Below, in pieces: positions 1 to 6,725 of a stretch of 6,725 bases of DNA. The DNA comes from Propionibacteriaceae bacterium (lineage in GTDB: Bacteria > Actinomycetota > Actinomycetes > Propionibacteriales > Propionibacteriaceae). Below the pieces are notes generated by a model. It had not been told where the DNA came from. It saw only the letters and a program-made list of their open reading frames with translations, and searched no databases. The position numbers and the translations under genes are program-made. The stretch lies in NCBI GenBank assembly GCA_020438595.1, contig JAGQUI010000150.1:1-6725 (forward strand), in the 5' to 3' direction. Each line of letters begins with the position of its first letter. Position 1 is the first letter of the stretch.

Positions 1-88
1 TAGTGGGCCTATCGCCGAGGATGACAACGCAGCGAGCGGGCGTGCCGGGTGCACCGAAGCACGATCAGGGCTGAGAGATACGCCCCAG

Positions 89-117
89 TTCCGAAAAGGC
101 CCGCGCGCGCCTAGACT
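89..117 (+). promoter_or_regulatory. Putative promoter of the DUF3040 gene
   Basis: A TAGACT hexamer at 112-117 fits the actinobacterial -10 pattern TANNNT and matches four of six bases of TATAAT. A weaker -35-like TTCCGA lies at 89-94, giving a 17-base spacer. Transcription would start near 123-125, leaving a leader of about 33 bases before the ATG at 158. The assignment rests on sequence pattern and spacing only. Confidence 0.45.
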
Positions 118-157
118 GGCCCTGTCCGGAACGGACGGCTCGAGCAGGGAGGCAGCC

Positions 158-529
158 ATGGCGCTCTCGGAAGAGGAGCAGCGGCTCCTCGACCAGATGG
201 AAGCTGCGCTGGCGGCTGAGGATCCCAAGCTCGCCAACACCCTGCGCGGAACCTCACACCACTGGCAGCGCCGGCGCGCCGTTTACGCCGGGCTCGGCTT
301 CCTCGTCGGCCTCGGCTGCCTGGTCGGCGGCATGCAGGTGCATCCCGCCCTGAGCGTCGTCGGGTTCGTGATCATGCTCGCCGCCGCGGTGCTGGGCGTG
401 ATCGCCTGGCAGCAGGCGGGAATGGCGGGCGACTCCGCCGGTGGCGGTGGCCGCTCGGGTGGGCCCTCGGAGACCATGGGGCACACCGAGGACCGCTGGC
501 ACCGCGGCCAGGACGACAGCAGCCTGTAG
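158..529 (+). CDS. DUF3040 family small membrane protein
   Basis: A 123-residue protein of the actinobacterial DUF3040 family, whose biochemical role is not established. The N-terminus (residues 3-23, LSEEEQRLLDQMEAALAAEDP) is the family signature, an acidic amphipathic helix likely to lie in the cytoplasm. Two hydrophobic segments follow, at about 41-58 and 62-84, separated by a short loop. The tail from about 88 is Gly/Ser-rich and then charged (RWHRGQDD). The topology therefore looks like two membrane passes with both ends on the same side. The start is supported by AGGGAGG at 146-152, five bases before the ATG. The gene stands alone on its strand and ends 18 bases from the convergent transglutaminase gene. 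DUF3040 genes are often found beside dcw clusters in actinomycetes, so a link to cell wall or division is reasonable but is inference. Confidence 0.9.
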   Translation: MALSEEEQRLLDQMEAALAAEDPKLANTLRGTSHHWQRRRAVYAGLGFLVGLGCLVGGMQVHPALSVVGFVIMLAAAVLGVIAWQQAGMAGDSAGGGGRSGGPSETMGHTEDRWHRGQDDSSL

Positions 530-547
530 GTCGTTCGGCCCCCGGGG

Positions 548-2656
548 TCAGGACGGACGCCGCAGCCGCAGCGAACGCGGCCACCACGCGCGGGCGGTGG
601 GCCTGCCCCACCGCCTTTCGATTGCCTCCGTGACCTGCTCCACCTCGGGCGCGAGGTCGCGCGCCTCCAGGTCATCACGGTCGTACCGCGCCCGCTCCAC
701 GGTCCGGGCCAGACCGCGGAGCGCCTCGCGTCCGGCCGGATCGAGCTCCGGGCCGAAAGTCGCGGCCACCTGACGGCTCGTCCCGCCGGGCCAGTCCCGG
801 CCGTGGTCCACGGCAACCGCCTGCACCTCGGCCCAGGCGCGTTCGGCCGCCTTTCGCGGATCCGGCGTGCCGGCCAGGCGGAACCGGCGCAGCCCGGCCC
901 GGGTCGCCCGGGGGCCGAAGGCGCCGACGACGAGCAGGGTGCCCGCCGAGGCCAGCCACGGCAGCGGATCGGTGGGGCCGCCGCCCCCCGTCTGGGCGTC
1001 CGGCGCAGCGGTCGGCGTCGCGGAACCGGACGGCACGGTGGGTTCGGCGCTGGCCGTCGCGGAACGGCTCGGCGCGGCGCTCGCGGTCCGGTTCGGGTTG
1101 TTCACGCCTCCGGACGGCGTCGGGTCCACCGGCACCCAGCCGACGCCCTCGAAGTAGAGCTCGGTCCACGCGTGCATGTTGCGCGGGGTCACCTGCCACT
1201 CCTCGCCCACCTTCTTGCCGGGCAGGAACCCCACCACGACCCGGGAGGGGATCCCCACGATCCGGGCCAGCACCGCCATCGAGCCGGCGAACTGCTCGCA
1301 GTACCCGATCCGGCTGCCCAGCAGGAAGTCGTCGAGCGTGCTGAGGGTGGTGCCGGGTGTGACGGCCGTGCTGTAGCTGAACCGGTCCGAGTGCAGGAAG
1401 TCCAGCAGCGCCTTCGCCTTCGCCCCGTCGGTGACCTGGCCGCGGGTGACCTGCCGGGCCAGGTTGCGGACGTCGTCGGAGACGGCGGGCGGCAGGTCCA
1501 GCGTGATGTCGTCGTCCTGCGGGTCACCGGCGTTGAGCAGGGCGGGGAGCAGGTCGTCGACCTCCGGCAGCCGTGCCGAGGTCGTCGTGTAGGACAGGTT
1601 GCGCGTCGCGGACGTCCGCCCGACCCCGACGGCCACGATCGCGAGGGTCTTCGGGTCGTAGCGCCAGCTCGTCGTCGGCACGTCCGCCGTAACCGGGAAC
1701 CAGGGGATCGGCAGGTACTCGCCGGCGAGGTTGCCGATCTCGATCGACGTGGTCACGACCCCGGTCGCTGCCAGCGGGGGGTCCGCCTGGATCTGCAGGG
1801 GAACCAGGTCGGTGGCGGTGAGGTGGAAGCCGCGGGCGTCGAACATCGGCAGCGCGGCGAGCCGCAGGTACTCCCCGCTGCCGTCGTCGGTGCGATAGGT
1901 GATCACCACCTGCGAGCTGTTCGAGTTCACGTTCCGGATCAGGTCGACGCTCGGGTCGCCGAGCTGGACGGCGCCGGAGCCACCCGGTTCGGAGCCCTGC
2001 CCCGAGCGCTCCGGGATGGGCAGGGAGACCAGGATCGCTCCGGTGAGCGCGGTCACGGTGGCCAGGATCGCCGTGACCGCCACCCCCCGCCGCAAACCCT
2101 GCGCGGCCGGTGCGTCCGATTCGCCGTCGGCTGCCGAGGTGGCGGTGGCCGTGGCCAGGACGAGCGCGAAGCCGGCCGCGGTGAAGCAGAACAGGAACGG
2201 GCTGGTCTCGCTGTAGAGCGCCAGCGACGGCACGAGGTAGGGCAGGACGAGAACCGGGAACGTCCAGGCGGGTGAGGCGAGCCCGATCGTCAGGGTCTCG
2301 GTGAGCAGGTACACCACCCAGACGATGAGGGCGCTGAACACGGCGAAGCCCACCTGGTAGGGCATCGGCGCGAACGCGACCTGGACGAAGCTGTAGGTCT
2401 TCTCGAGGAGCACGAACGGCCGGCCGGTCTCCGGGATGATCGTGGGCAACAGGGCGACCGGGGCCAGTTGCAGGATGCGGATCAGCGCCTCGGCCAGTCG
2501 CACCCGGCGCAGCGCGGCGCCGATCGCCGCGCTCGCCAGCATCAGCAGCAGCGCGAGCACCAGGTAGGAGCGATCCTCGGTGAGCGGGACGAGCGGGACG
2601 CCGGCCAGCAGCGCCGCCACGACGGACGCGAGGCTGCGCCGGTCCGCGGCGGTCAC
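548..2656 (-). CDS. TgpA-like membrane transglutaminase-domain protein (DUF3488/DUF4129 type)
   Basis: A 702-residue membrane protein. About seven hydrophobic segments fill residues 8-212 (roughly 8-27, 31-48, 58-75, 104-125, 130-148, 152-172, 190-212). A non-cytoplasmic region follows and contains a transglutaminase-like core with the catalytic triad visible: Cys453 in GYCEQFAGSM, His495 in NMHAWTELYF and Asp511 in WVPVDPTP. Next come a Ser/Thr/Pro/Ala-rich linker (about 514-560), another membrane segment (about 564-581) and a charged DUF4129-like cytoplasmic tail (about 582-702). This order is typical of TgpA-type proteins. The triad suggests a cysteine peptidase or transglutaminase acting outside the membrane, but the substrate is unknown. 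The GTG start (2656-2654) overlaps the TGA of the DUF58 gene (2655-2653) and has AGGAG five bases upstream. The frame stays open to 3094, but that extension lies inside DUF58 coding sequence and is Arg/Gly/Pro-rich, so it is rejected. It is the last gene of the moxR-DUF58-transglutaminase operon. Confidence 0.92.
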   Translation of the reverse strand: MTAADRRSLASVVAALLAGVPLVPLTEDRSYLVLALLLMLASAAIGAALRRVRLAEALIRILQLAPVALLPTIIPETGRPFVLLEKTYSFVQVAFAPMPYQVGFAVFSALIVWVVYLLTETLTIGLASPAWTFPVLVLPYLVPSLALYSETSPFLFCFTAAGFALVLATATATSAADGESDAPAAQGLRRGVAVTAILATVTALTGAILVSLPIPERSGQGSEPGGSGAVQLGDPSVDLIRNVNSNSSQVVITYRTDDGSGEYLRLAALPMFDARGFHLTATDLVPLQIQADPPLAATGVVTTSIEIGNLAGEYLPIPWFPVTADVPTTSWRYDPKTLAIVAVGVGRTSATRNLSYTTTSARLPEVDDLLPALLNAGDPQDDDITLDLPPAVSDDVRNLARQVTRGQVTDGAKAKALLDFLHSDRFSYSTAVTPGTTLSTLDDFLLGSRIGYCEQFAGSMAVLARIVGIPSRVVVGFLPGKKVGEEWQVTPRNMHAWTELYFEGVGWVPVDPTPSGGVNNPNRTASAAPSRSATASAEPTVPSGSATPTAAPDAQTGGGGPTDPLPWLASAGTLLVVGAFGPRATRAGLRRFRLAGTPDPRKAAERAWAEVQAVAVDHGRDWPGGTSRQVAATFGPELDPAGREALRGLARTVERARYDRDDLEARDLAPEVEQVTEAIERRWGRPTARAWWPRSLRLRRPS

Positions 2657-3852
2657 CGGGACTCCTGCCCGAACTCGCGCCAGGCCGTCGCCACCGGCGT
2701 GCCGGGACCGGCGACCACGCAGCGCCAGCCCGCCTCGACGATCGTGGCCGCCTGGGACGCGTCCAGCTCCGGCGAGCTGGCCAGCAGCAGCGCCCAGCAG
2801 GCGCGGCCGTGCCGGCTGGCCTCGGCCAGCGCGGCGGCGTCGGCGGTGTCGACCCGGCTGAGGATCGCGACCTGGAGCTGGCCCTCGGCCCCCCTGGCGC
2901 ACGCGGACAGGGCCTCGCGCAGGGTGTGCGCCCGGTCCGGGGTGAGCTCGGCGAGGTGGTCGAGCACCATCGCCTCCCTGCCGGTGCCGACCCGGTGCGG
3001 GCTGAGCACCCGGGCGTCGGCCGTGACGATGCTGAGGTCGAAGCCGTCCCCGAGCAGGTGCAGCGCGATCGACGCCGCGGCGGAGACCGCCCACTCGAGG
3101 CGGTCGTCGTGCACCCGGGTGGAGTACCCGCGGGCCCGGTTGTCGATCACGATGGTGGCGCTCGGGTCCCAGGCGCGCTCCTCGCGCCGCACCATCAGCT
3201 GGCCGGCGTGGGCGGTCGACCGCCAGTGGATCCGGCGCACGTCGTCACCCTGGTGGTACTCGCGGATCAGCACGTCGTCGGTGCTGCCGAGGCCGGTGCG
3301 CAGCAACGTGGTGTCGGTCGCGAGGCCGACGCCGGAGGCGTCCCGCAGGTTCGCCAGGGGCTCCACCACGGGGGTGACCAGCAGTTCGGACTGGCCCGGG
3401 ACGGTGGACGTCGCGCGGGCGAGGCCGAGGCCGTCGGCGACGCTGCGGTCGAGCGGGCCGATCCGGTGCCGACCCCGCCAGGCCGGCCGGAGTTCGTAGC
3501 CGATCGCCTGGCTCCACAGGCCGAGTCCGGCGGCGAACCCGAACCAGCGGGCCTCGCCCAGTCCGGACGGCAGCCGGTCCCGGACCCGGGCGACGCCGCC
3601 GAGGCTGATCCCGCCCGGGTCCAGCTCGAGTTGCACCCGAACGGTCTCCCCGACGCTCACCCGCGCCGGGTCGACCTGACGGGTGACGCTCAGCCGGCCG
3701 GAGCCGGGGGCGAGCAGCAGCCGGCTCACCAGCGGCAGCAGGACGAGGAAGAGCCCGGGCCACCACAGGTCGCGCTGGCCGATCACGAGCGCGACCGCGC
3801 ACCACGCGATCCCGCCGCCCAGGACGGTCCAGCCGCGGGCGGTGAGGTTCAT
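2653..3852 (-). CDS. DUF58 domain-containing protein
   Basis: A 399-residue protein. Two hydrophobic segments near the N-terminus (about 8-25 and 29-48) anchor it to the membrane. The region at about 50-170 looks like a beta-rich extracytoplasmic or linker domain. The DUF58 signature follows at 197-215, REYHQGDDVRRIHWRSTAH, and then VRREERAWDP and VIDNR (235-239). The C-terminal half (about 230-385) resembles the von Willebrand factor A-like fold usually assigned to this family, though I do not see an intact metal-binding DxSxS motif. DUF58 proteins are nearly always encoded next to MoxR ATPases and are thought to be their partners. The ATG (3852-3850) sits one base after the moxR stop (TGAGATG). 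The ribosome binding site is weak (GGGA about 11 bases upstream), so translation is probably coupled to moxR. The gene overlaps the downstream transglutaminase by four bases. Confidence 0.93.
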   Translation of the reverse strand: MNLTARGWTVLGGGIAWCAVALVIGQRDLWWPGLFLVLLPLVSRLLLAPGSGRLSVTRQVDPARVSVGETVRVQLELDPGGISLGGVARVRDRLPSGLGEARWFGFAAGLGLWSQAIGYELRPAWRGRHRIGPLDRSVADGLGLARATSTVPGQSELLVTPVVEPLANLRDASGVGLATDTTLLRTGLGSTDDVLIREYHQGDDVRRIHWRSTAHAGQLMVRREERAWDPSATIVIDNRARGYSTRVHDDRLEWAVSAAASIALHLLGDGFDLSIVTADARVLSPHRVGTGREAMVLDHLAELTPDRAHTLREALSACARGAEGQLQVAILSRVDTADAAALAEASRHGRACWALLLASSPELDASQAATIVEAGWRCVVAGPGTPVATAWREFGQESR

Positions 3853-3853
3853 C

Positions 3854-4822
<969 letters not shown>

Positions 4823-4865
4823 GCTGTCTCCCTCCCGCGGGCCCACCTTATGCGGCCCGGCGAAT

Positions 4866-4894
4866 CCCCGGTACGGACCCCGGATCGACCGGGG
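4866..4894. repeat. CCCCGG repeats with a dyad in the moxR-mraZ intergenic region
   Basis: CCCCGG occurs at 4866-4871 and again at 4878-4883, exactly 12 bases apart. Its reverse complement CCGGGG follows at 4889-4894, so the second and third copies form an inverted repeat with a 5-base centre (ATCGA). It could be a binding site for a regulator of either divergent gene. GC-rich repeats also arise by chance in DNA of this composition. Confidence 0.35.
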
Positions 4895-4917
4895 GAGCGA
4901 ATTGGAGGCAAAAGGGG

Positions 4918-4945
4918 TGTTCAGTGGTGGAAAGTGGAGTATGGT
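4918..4945 (+). promoter_or_regulatory. Putative mraZ promoter overlapping the operator repeats
   Basis: TATGGT at 4940-4945 matches four of six bases of the TATAAT -10 consensus. TGTTCA at 4918-4923 is a weak -35 with a 16-base spacer. Transcription would start near 4951-4953, about 30 bases before the mraZ ATG. The ribosome binding site AAGGGGGG (4967-4974) lies seven bases before the ATG. The promoter would lie inside the GTGG repeat array, so MraZ binding would compete with RNA polymerase. Confidence 0.4.
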
Positions 4946-4960
4946 GGCGCTAAGTGGAGG
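4921..4960 (+). promoter_or_regulatory. MraZ operator: four GTGG repeats with a 10-bp period
   Basis: Four consecutive decamers each carry GTGG at the same place: tcaGTGGtgg (4921-4930), aaaGTGGagt (4931-4940), atgGTGGcgc (4941-4950) and taaGTGGagg (4951-4960). A degenerate fifth copy, aaaGGGGtgt, lies at 4911-4920. MraZ proteins are known to bind direct repeats just upstream of their own gene: TGGGN units separated by five bases in Escherichia coli, and AAAGTG(G/T) units in Mycoplasma. Both the core and the 10-base period agree, which places one site per DNA turn. Autoregulation of mraZ and the downstream dcw genes is inferred from this. Confidence 0.8.
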
Positions 4961-4981
4961 AGAGCGAAGGGGGGCGGACCC

Positions 4982-5410
4982 ATGTTCCTGGGCACCTACA
5001 CCCCGAAGCTCGACGACAAAGGCCGGTTCTTCCTGCCCGCGAAATTCCGCGAGCAGCTGGCCGGTGGACTCGTGATCACCCGCGCCCAGGACCGCTGCCT
5101 GGCGGTCTGGCCGACCGAGGCCTTCATGGCCGAGGTGGCGAACAGCGCGAACGGTCCCTCCACGGTCCGCGGGGTGCGGGACTACCAGCGCATGGTGGCC
5201 TCGGGCGCCTCGGACGAACTGCCGGACAGCCAGGGCCGGGTCACCGTCCCGGCACCGCTGCGGGCCTACGCGGGCCTGGCCAAGGAGATCGTCGTGATCG
5301 GGGCGTTCAACCGCCTCGAGGTGTGGGACGCGGCGACCTGGGCGGAGTACTCGGCAGCGCAGGAGGAGGCCTTCGCGGCCTTGGACGACGGAACAACGGT
5401 CGTGGGCTGA
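4982..5410 (+). CDS. mraZ: Transcriptional regulator MraZ
   Basis: A 142-residue protein matching the usual MraZ length. It has the two tandem AbrB/SpoVT-like half-domains of the family, each with its signature: DDKGRFFLPAKFR at residues 11-23 and DSQGRVTVPAPLR at 82-94. The family start MFLGTY is also present. MraZ forms ring-shaped oligomers that bind repeated sites in front of the dcw cluster and control transcription from it. The start ATG at 4982 follows AAGGGGGG with a seven-base spacer. The frame is open further upstream (to 4685), but that stretch lies antisense to moxR and is rejected. The phased GTGG array directly upstream is its likely own operator. It heads the plus-strand dcw genes, 149 bases ahead of rsmH. 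The C-terminus ends in an acidic helix (AAQEEAFAALDD). Confidence 0.97.
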   Translation: MFLGTYTPKLDDKGRFFLPAKFREQLAGGLVITRAQDRCLAVWPTEAFMAEVANSANGPSTVRGVRDYQRMVASGASDELPDSQGRVTVPAPLRAYAGLAKEIVVIGAFNRLEVWDAATWAEYSAAQEEAFAALDDGTTVVG

Positions 5411-5423
5411 CCACGACCCGCAC

Positions 5424-5526
5424 CGGCTCGTGCGGTGCGGCTCCCGTCCGCGATGCCGGTCCCTGGCGCACCTTCCCCGGTGCCAGGCACCGAGCAGCGC
5501 GGACGGGAACCCCAACGCACGAGCCG
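5424..5526 (+). ncRNA. Long hairpin upstream of rsmH; candidate mraW RNA motif
   Basis: The mraZ-rsmH gap holds one 103-base inverted repeat able to form about 42 base pairs. Outer stem CGGCTCGTGCG (5424-5434) pairs perfectly with 5516-5526, and inner stem TCCCGTCCGCG (5442-5452) pairs perfectly with 5498-5508. Short two-base paired blocks and single mismatches join them. The upper stem continues with 5454-5456/5494-5496, 5457-5460/5489-5492, CCTGGC (5462-5467)/5482-5487 and 5470-5472/5479-5481. The loop is TTCCCC (5473-5478). A conserved RNA structure called the mraW motif has been described in the 5' region of mraW (rsmH) genes of Actinomycetales, and location and clade agree. I cannot test whether the sequence fits that model. 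No T-run follows, so it is not a classic intrinsic terminator. Confidence 0.6.
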
Positions 5527-5559
5527 CACTGGTTGGACGAGCGCAGACGAGGGTCGGGC

Positions 5560-6534
5560 ATGGTTTCTGCGGAGGGGCACCTGCGGGCCACCCACGTGCC
5601 GGTGCTCGCCACGCGGATCGTCGAGCTCCTCGCGCCGGCGCTCGAGGCGCCGGACTCCACCTACGTCGACGGCACCCTCGGCCTCGGCGGCCACGCCGCC
5701 CTGGTCCTGGACGCCTGCCCGCAGGCCCGGCTGGTCGGGATCGACCGCGACCCCGCGGCACTCGCGATCGCCGGCGAGCGACTGGCCCGCTTCGGCGACC
5801 GGGTCCGGCTCTTCCGGGCCGTCTACCACGAGCTCCCCGAGGTGCTCGCCGAGGCAGGCCTGGACCGGGTCCAGGCCATCTGCCTCGACCTCGGCCTGTC
5901 CTCGCTGCAGATCGATCGCACCGAGCGCGGCTTCGCCTACGCGGTCGACGCGCCCCTGGACATGCGGATGGACCCCGACTCGGAACTCACCGCCGCCACC
6001 ATCGTGAACACCTGGTCCGGTACCGACCTGGCCCGGATCCTGCGCAGCTACGGCGAGGAGCGCAGCGCCCGCCGGATCGCCGCGGCGATCGTCGCCGCGC
6101 GCGCGGTCGAGCCGTTCACGACCTCGGCCCGGCTGGTCCAGGTGATCGCCGACGCGATCCCCGCCGCGCAGCGCAACACCGGCGGCCATCCGGCGAAGCG
6201 CACCTTCCAGGCGCTGCGGATCGTGGTGAACGGCGAACTGGACTCGCTCGCCGCCGTGCTCCCGGCCGCCCTCGACGCGCTGGCGCCGGGCGGTCGGCTG
6301 GCCGTGCTCGCCTACCACTCGGGCGAGGACCGGCTGGTCAAGCGCACGTTCGCCGACGCGTCCCACGACCACGTCCCGGCCGGCGTCCCCGACGTCCCGG
6401 CCGGGTACCGCGCGAAGTTCACCCTGCTCACCCGTGGCGCCGAACGACCCGATGCCGCGGAGGTCACCCAGAACCCCAGGGCCGCGTCGGCGCGACTGCG
6501 CGGCATCACCCGAAACCAGGAGGACCCCCGATGA
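5560..6534 (+). CDS. rsmH: 16S rRNA (cytosine(1402)-N(4))-methyltransferase RsmH
   Basis: A 324-residue protein of normal length for RsmH (MraW), which methylates N4 of C1402 in the decoding centre of 16S rRNA using S-adenosylmethionine. Motifs in order: HVPVL (12-16), the SAM-binding loop DGTLGLGGHA (37-46), GIDRDP (60-65), DLGLSSLQID (110-119), GFAYAVDAPLDMRMD (124-138), HPAKRTFQALRIVVNGEL (210-227), YHSGEDRLVKRTF (252-264) and the C-terminal NPRAASARLR (305-314). All are in place. One difference is YHSGEDR, where most family members have a leucine (HSLEDR). The ATG at 5560 is preceded by GAGGG (5549-5553) with a six-base spacer, and HVPVL begins at residue 12 as expected. The gene follows mraZ after the long hairpin and overlaps the next gene by ATGA, so those two are translationally coupled. 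Confidence 0.97.
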   Translation: MVSAEGHLRATHVPVLATRIVELLAPALEAPDSTYVDGTLGLGGHAALVLDACPQARLVGIDRDPAALAIAGERLARFGDRVRLFRAVYHELPEVLAEAGLDRVQAICLDLGLSSLQIDRTERGFAYAVDAPLDMRMDPDSELTAATIVNTWSGTDLARILRSYGEERSARRIAAAIVAARAVEPFTTSARLVQVIADAIPAAQRNTGGHPAKRTFQALRIVVNGELDSLAAVLPAALDALAPGGRLAVLAYHSGEDRLVKRTFADASHDHVPAGVPDVPAGYRAKFTLLTRGAERPDAAEVTQNPRAASARLRGITRNQEDPR

Positions 6535-6725
6535 CGGCCCTGCCGGCACCCCGACCGGAACGCCGGTCCGCTCCGGACCCGACCAGCACCCGGCCCCGCC
6601 TGCAGCCGGTGCCGCAGCCCCGTCGGCGGATGGCGACGATCCCGTTCGTGATGGTCGTCGCCCTGGTGCTGGCCGCCGGCATGGTCGGCCTGCTGCTGCT
6701 CACCACTGCGCTGCAGAACCAGACG
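6531..6725 (+). CDS. ftsL: FtsL-like cell division protein (partial, runs off the window)
   Basis: The first 65 residues of a small bitopic membrane protein, cut by the window edge. A Pro/Arg-rich basic cytoplasmic segment (residues 1-36, ending PQPRRRMAT) precedes one strongly hydrophobic helix (about 37-59). The sequence then turns polar (LQNQT), where the periplasm-side coiled coil of FtsL would begin. The ATG overlaps the rsmH stop (ATGA) and follows CAGGAGG (6517-6523) with a seven-base spacer. The product normally encoded directly after rsmH is FtsL, a divisome component that works with FtsB/DivIC and FtsQ to activate septal wall synthesis. FtsL is poorly conserved in sequence, so the call rests mainly on position, size and topology. 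Confidence 0.78.
   Translation, partial: MTALPAPRPERRSAPDPTSTRPRLQPVPQPRRRMATIPFVMVVALVLAAGMVGLLLLTTALQNQT

Larger units (their letters stand above)
4823..4981. other. Divergent intergenic region between moxR and mraZ
   Basis: This 159-base gap must hold the promoters of both the minus-strand moxR operon and the plus-strand mraZ gene. The right half is visibly richer in A and T than the coding DNA around it and contains the MraZ-type repeats and the best mraZ promoter candidate. The left half contains CCCCGG-centred repeats. On the minus strand a CATAAG hexamer (4852-4847) is a weak -10 candidate for moxR, with no convincing -35 partner. Confidence 0.7.

Noticed and set aside
1..54. Possible minus-strand gene start (GTG at 54-52) running off the left edge, where a dinB-like gene could lie
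   Set aside because: The 18 readable codons show no recognisable motif and no ribosome binding site was evident, so nothing supports a gene here.
803..2275. Long plus-strand open frame (about 490 codons) opposite the transglutaminase gene
   Set aside because: The translation is Arg/Gly/Val/Asp-rich without domains and is antisense to a well-supported gene with a catalytic triad. It is typical of GC-rich antisense frames.
2657..3094. N-terminal extension of the transglutaminase frame
   Set aside because: It lies entirely within DUF58 coding sequence in another frame and has shadow-like composition. The GTG at 2656 has a good ribosome binding site and a GTGA overlap.
5424..5526. Rho-independent terminator after mraZ
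   Set aside because: The stem is far longer than usual and is followed by ACTGGTTGG rather than a T-run. The next gene is co-directional, so a regulatory RNA or repeat element fits better.
5266..6549. Minus-strand open frame (about 427 codons) opposite rsmH
   Set aside because: Antisense to the clear RsmH coding sequence. The product is rich in Gly/Arg/Val/Asp with no recognisable domain or ribosome binding site.

Overview
This is GC-rich DNA with strong G/C bias at third codon positions and frequent GTG starts. It carries the 5' end of a division and cell wall (dcw) cluster in the actinobacterial arrangement: mraZ, rsmH and an ftsL-like gene on the + strand, next to MoxR, DUF58 and transglutaminase genes and a DUF3040 gene. 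The organism is very probably an actinomycete (Actinomycetota). I cannot assign an order or genus from the sequence alone.

Layout. Positions 1-157 are an upstream region with a plausible sigma-70-type promoter. It leads into a small DUF3040 membrane protein gene (158-529, +). This gene converges on a tightly packed three-gene operon on the minus strand, transcribed moxR (4822-3854), DUF58 (3852-2653), TgpA-like transglutaminase (2656-548). The junctions are one free base between moxR and DUF58, and a GTGA stop/start overlap between DUF58 and the transglutaminase. A divergent intergenic region (4823-4981) separates this operon from mraZ (4982-5410, +). A 149-base gap then leads to rsmH (5560-6534, +). 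The rsmH stop overlaps the start of an FtsL-like gene (ATGA), which runs off the right edge.

How the genes work together. MraZ is the conserved DNA-binding regulator at the head of dcw clusters. RsmH methylates 16S rRNA, and FtsL is a bitopic divisome protein. The MoxR ATPase, DUF58 and membrane transglutaminase genes form a module found together in many bacteria. They probably act as one unit at the cell envelope, with MoxR as a chaperone-like AAA+ ATPase, but the substrate is unknown.

The two most notable non-coding signals flank mraZ. Upstream are four GTGG cores spaced exactly 10 bp apart (4924, 4934, 4944, 4954), a helix-phased operator of the kind MraZ binds. Downstream, between mraZ and rsmH, is a very long near-perfect inverted repeat (5424-5526, about 42 possible base pairs). 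It lies where the actinobacterial mraW RNA motif occurs. All genes look intact, and I see no mobile elements, tRNA, rRNA or CRISPR.
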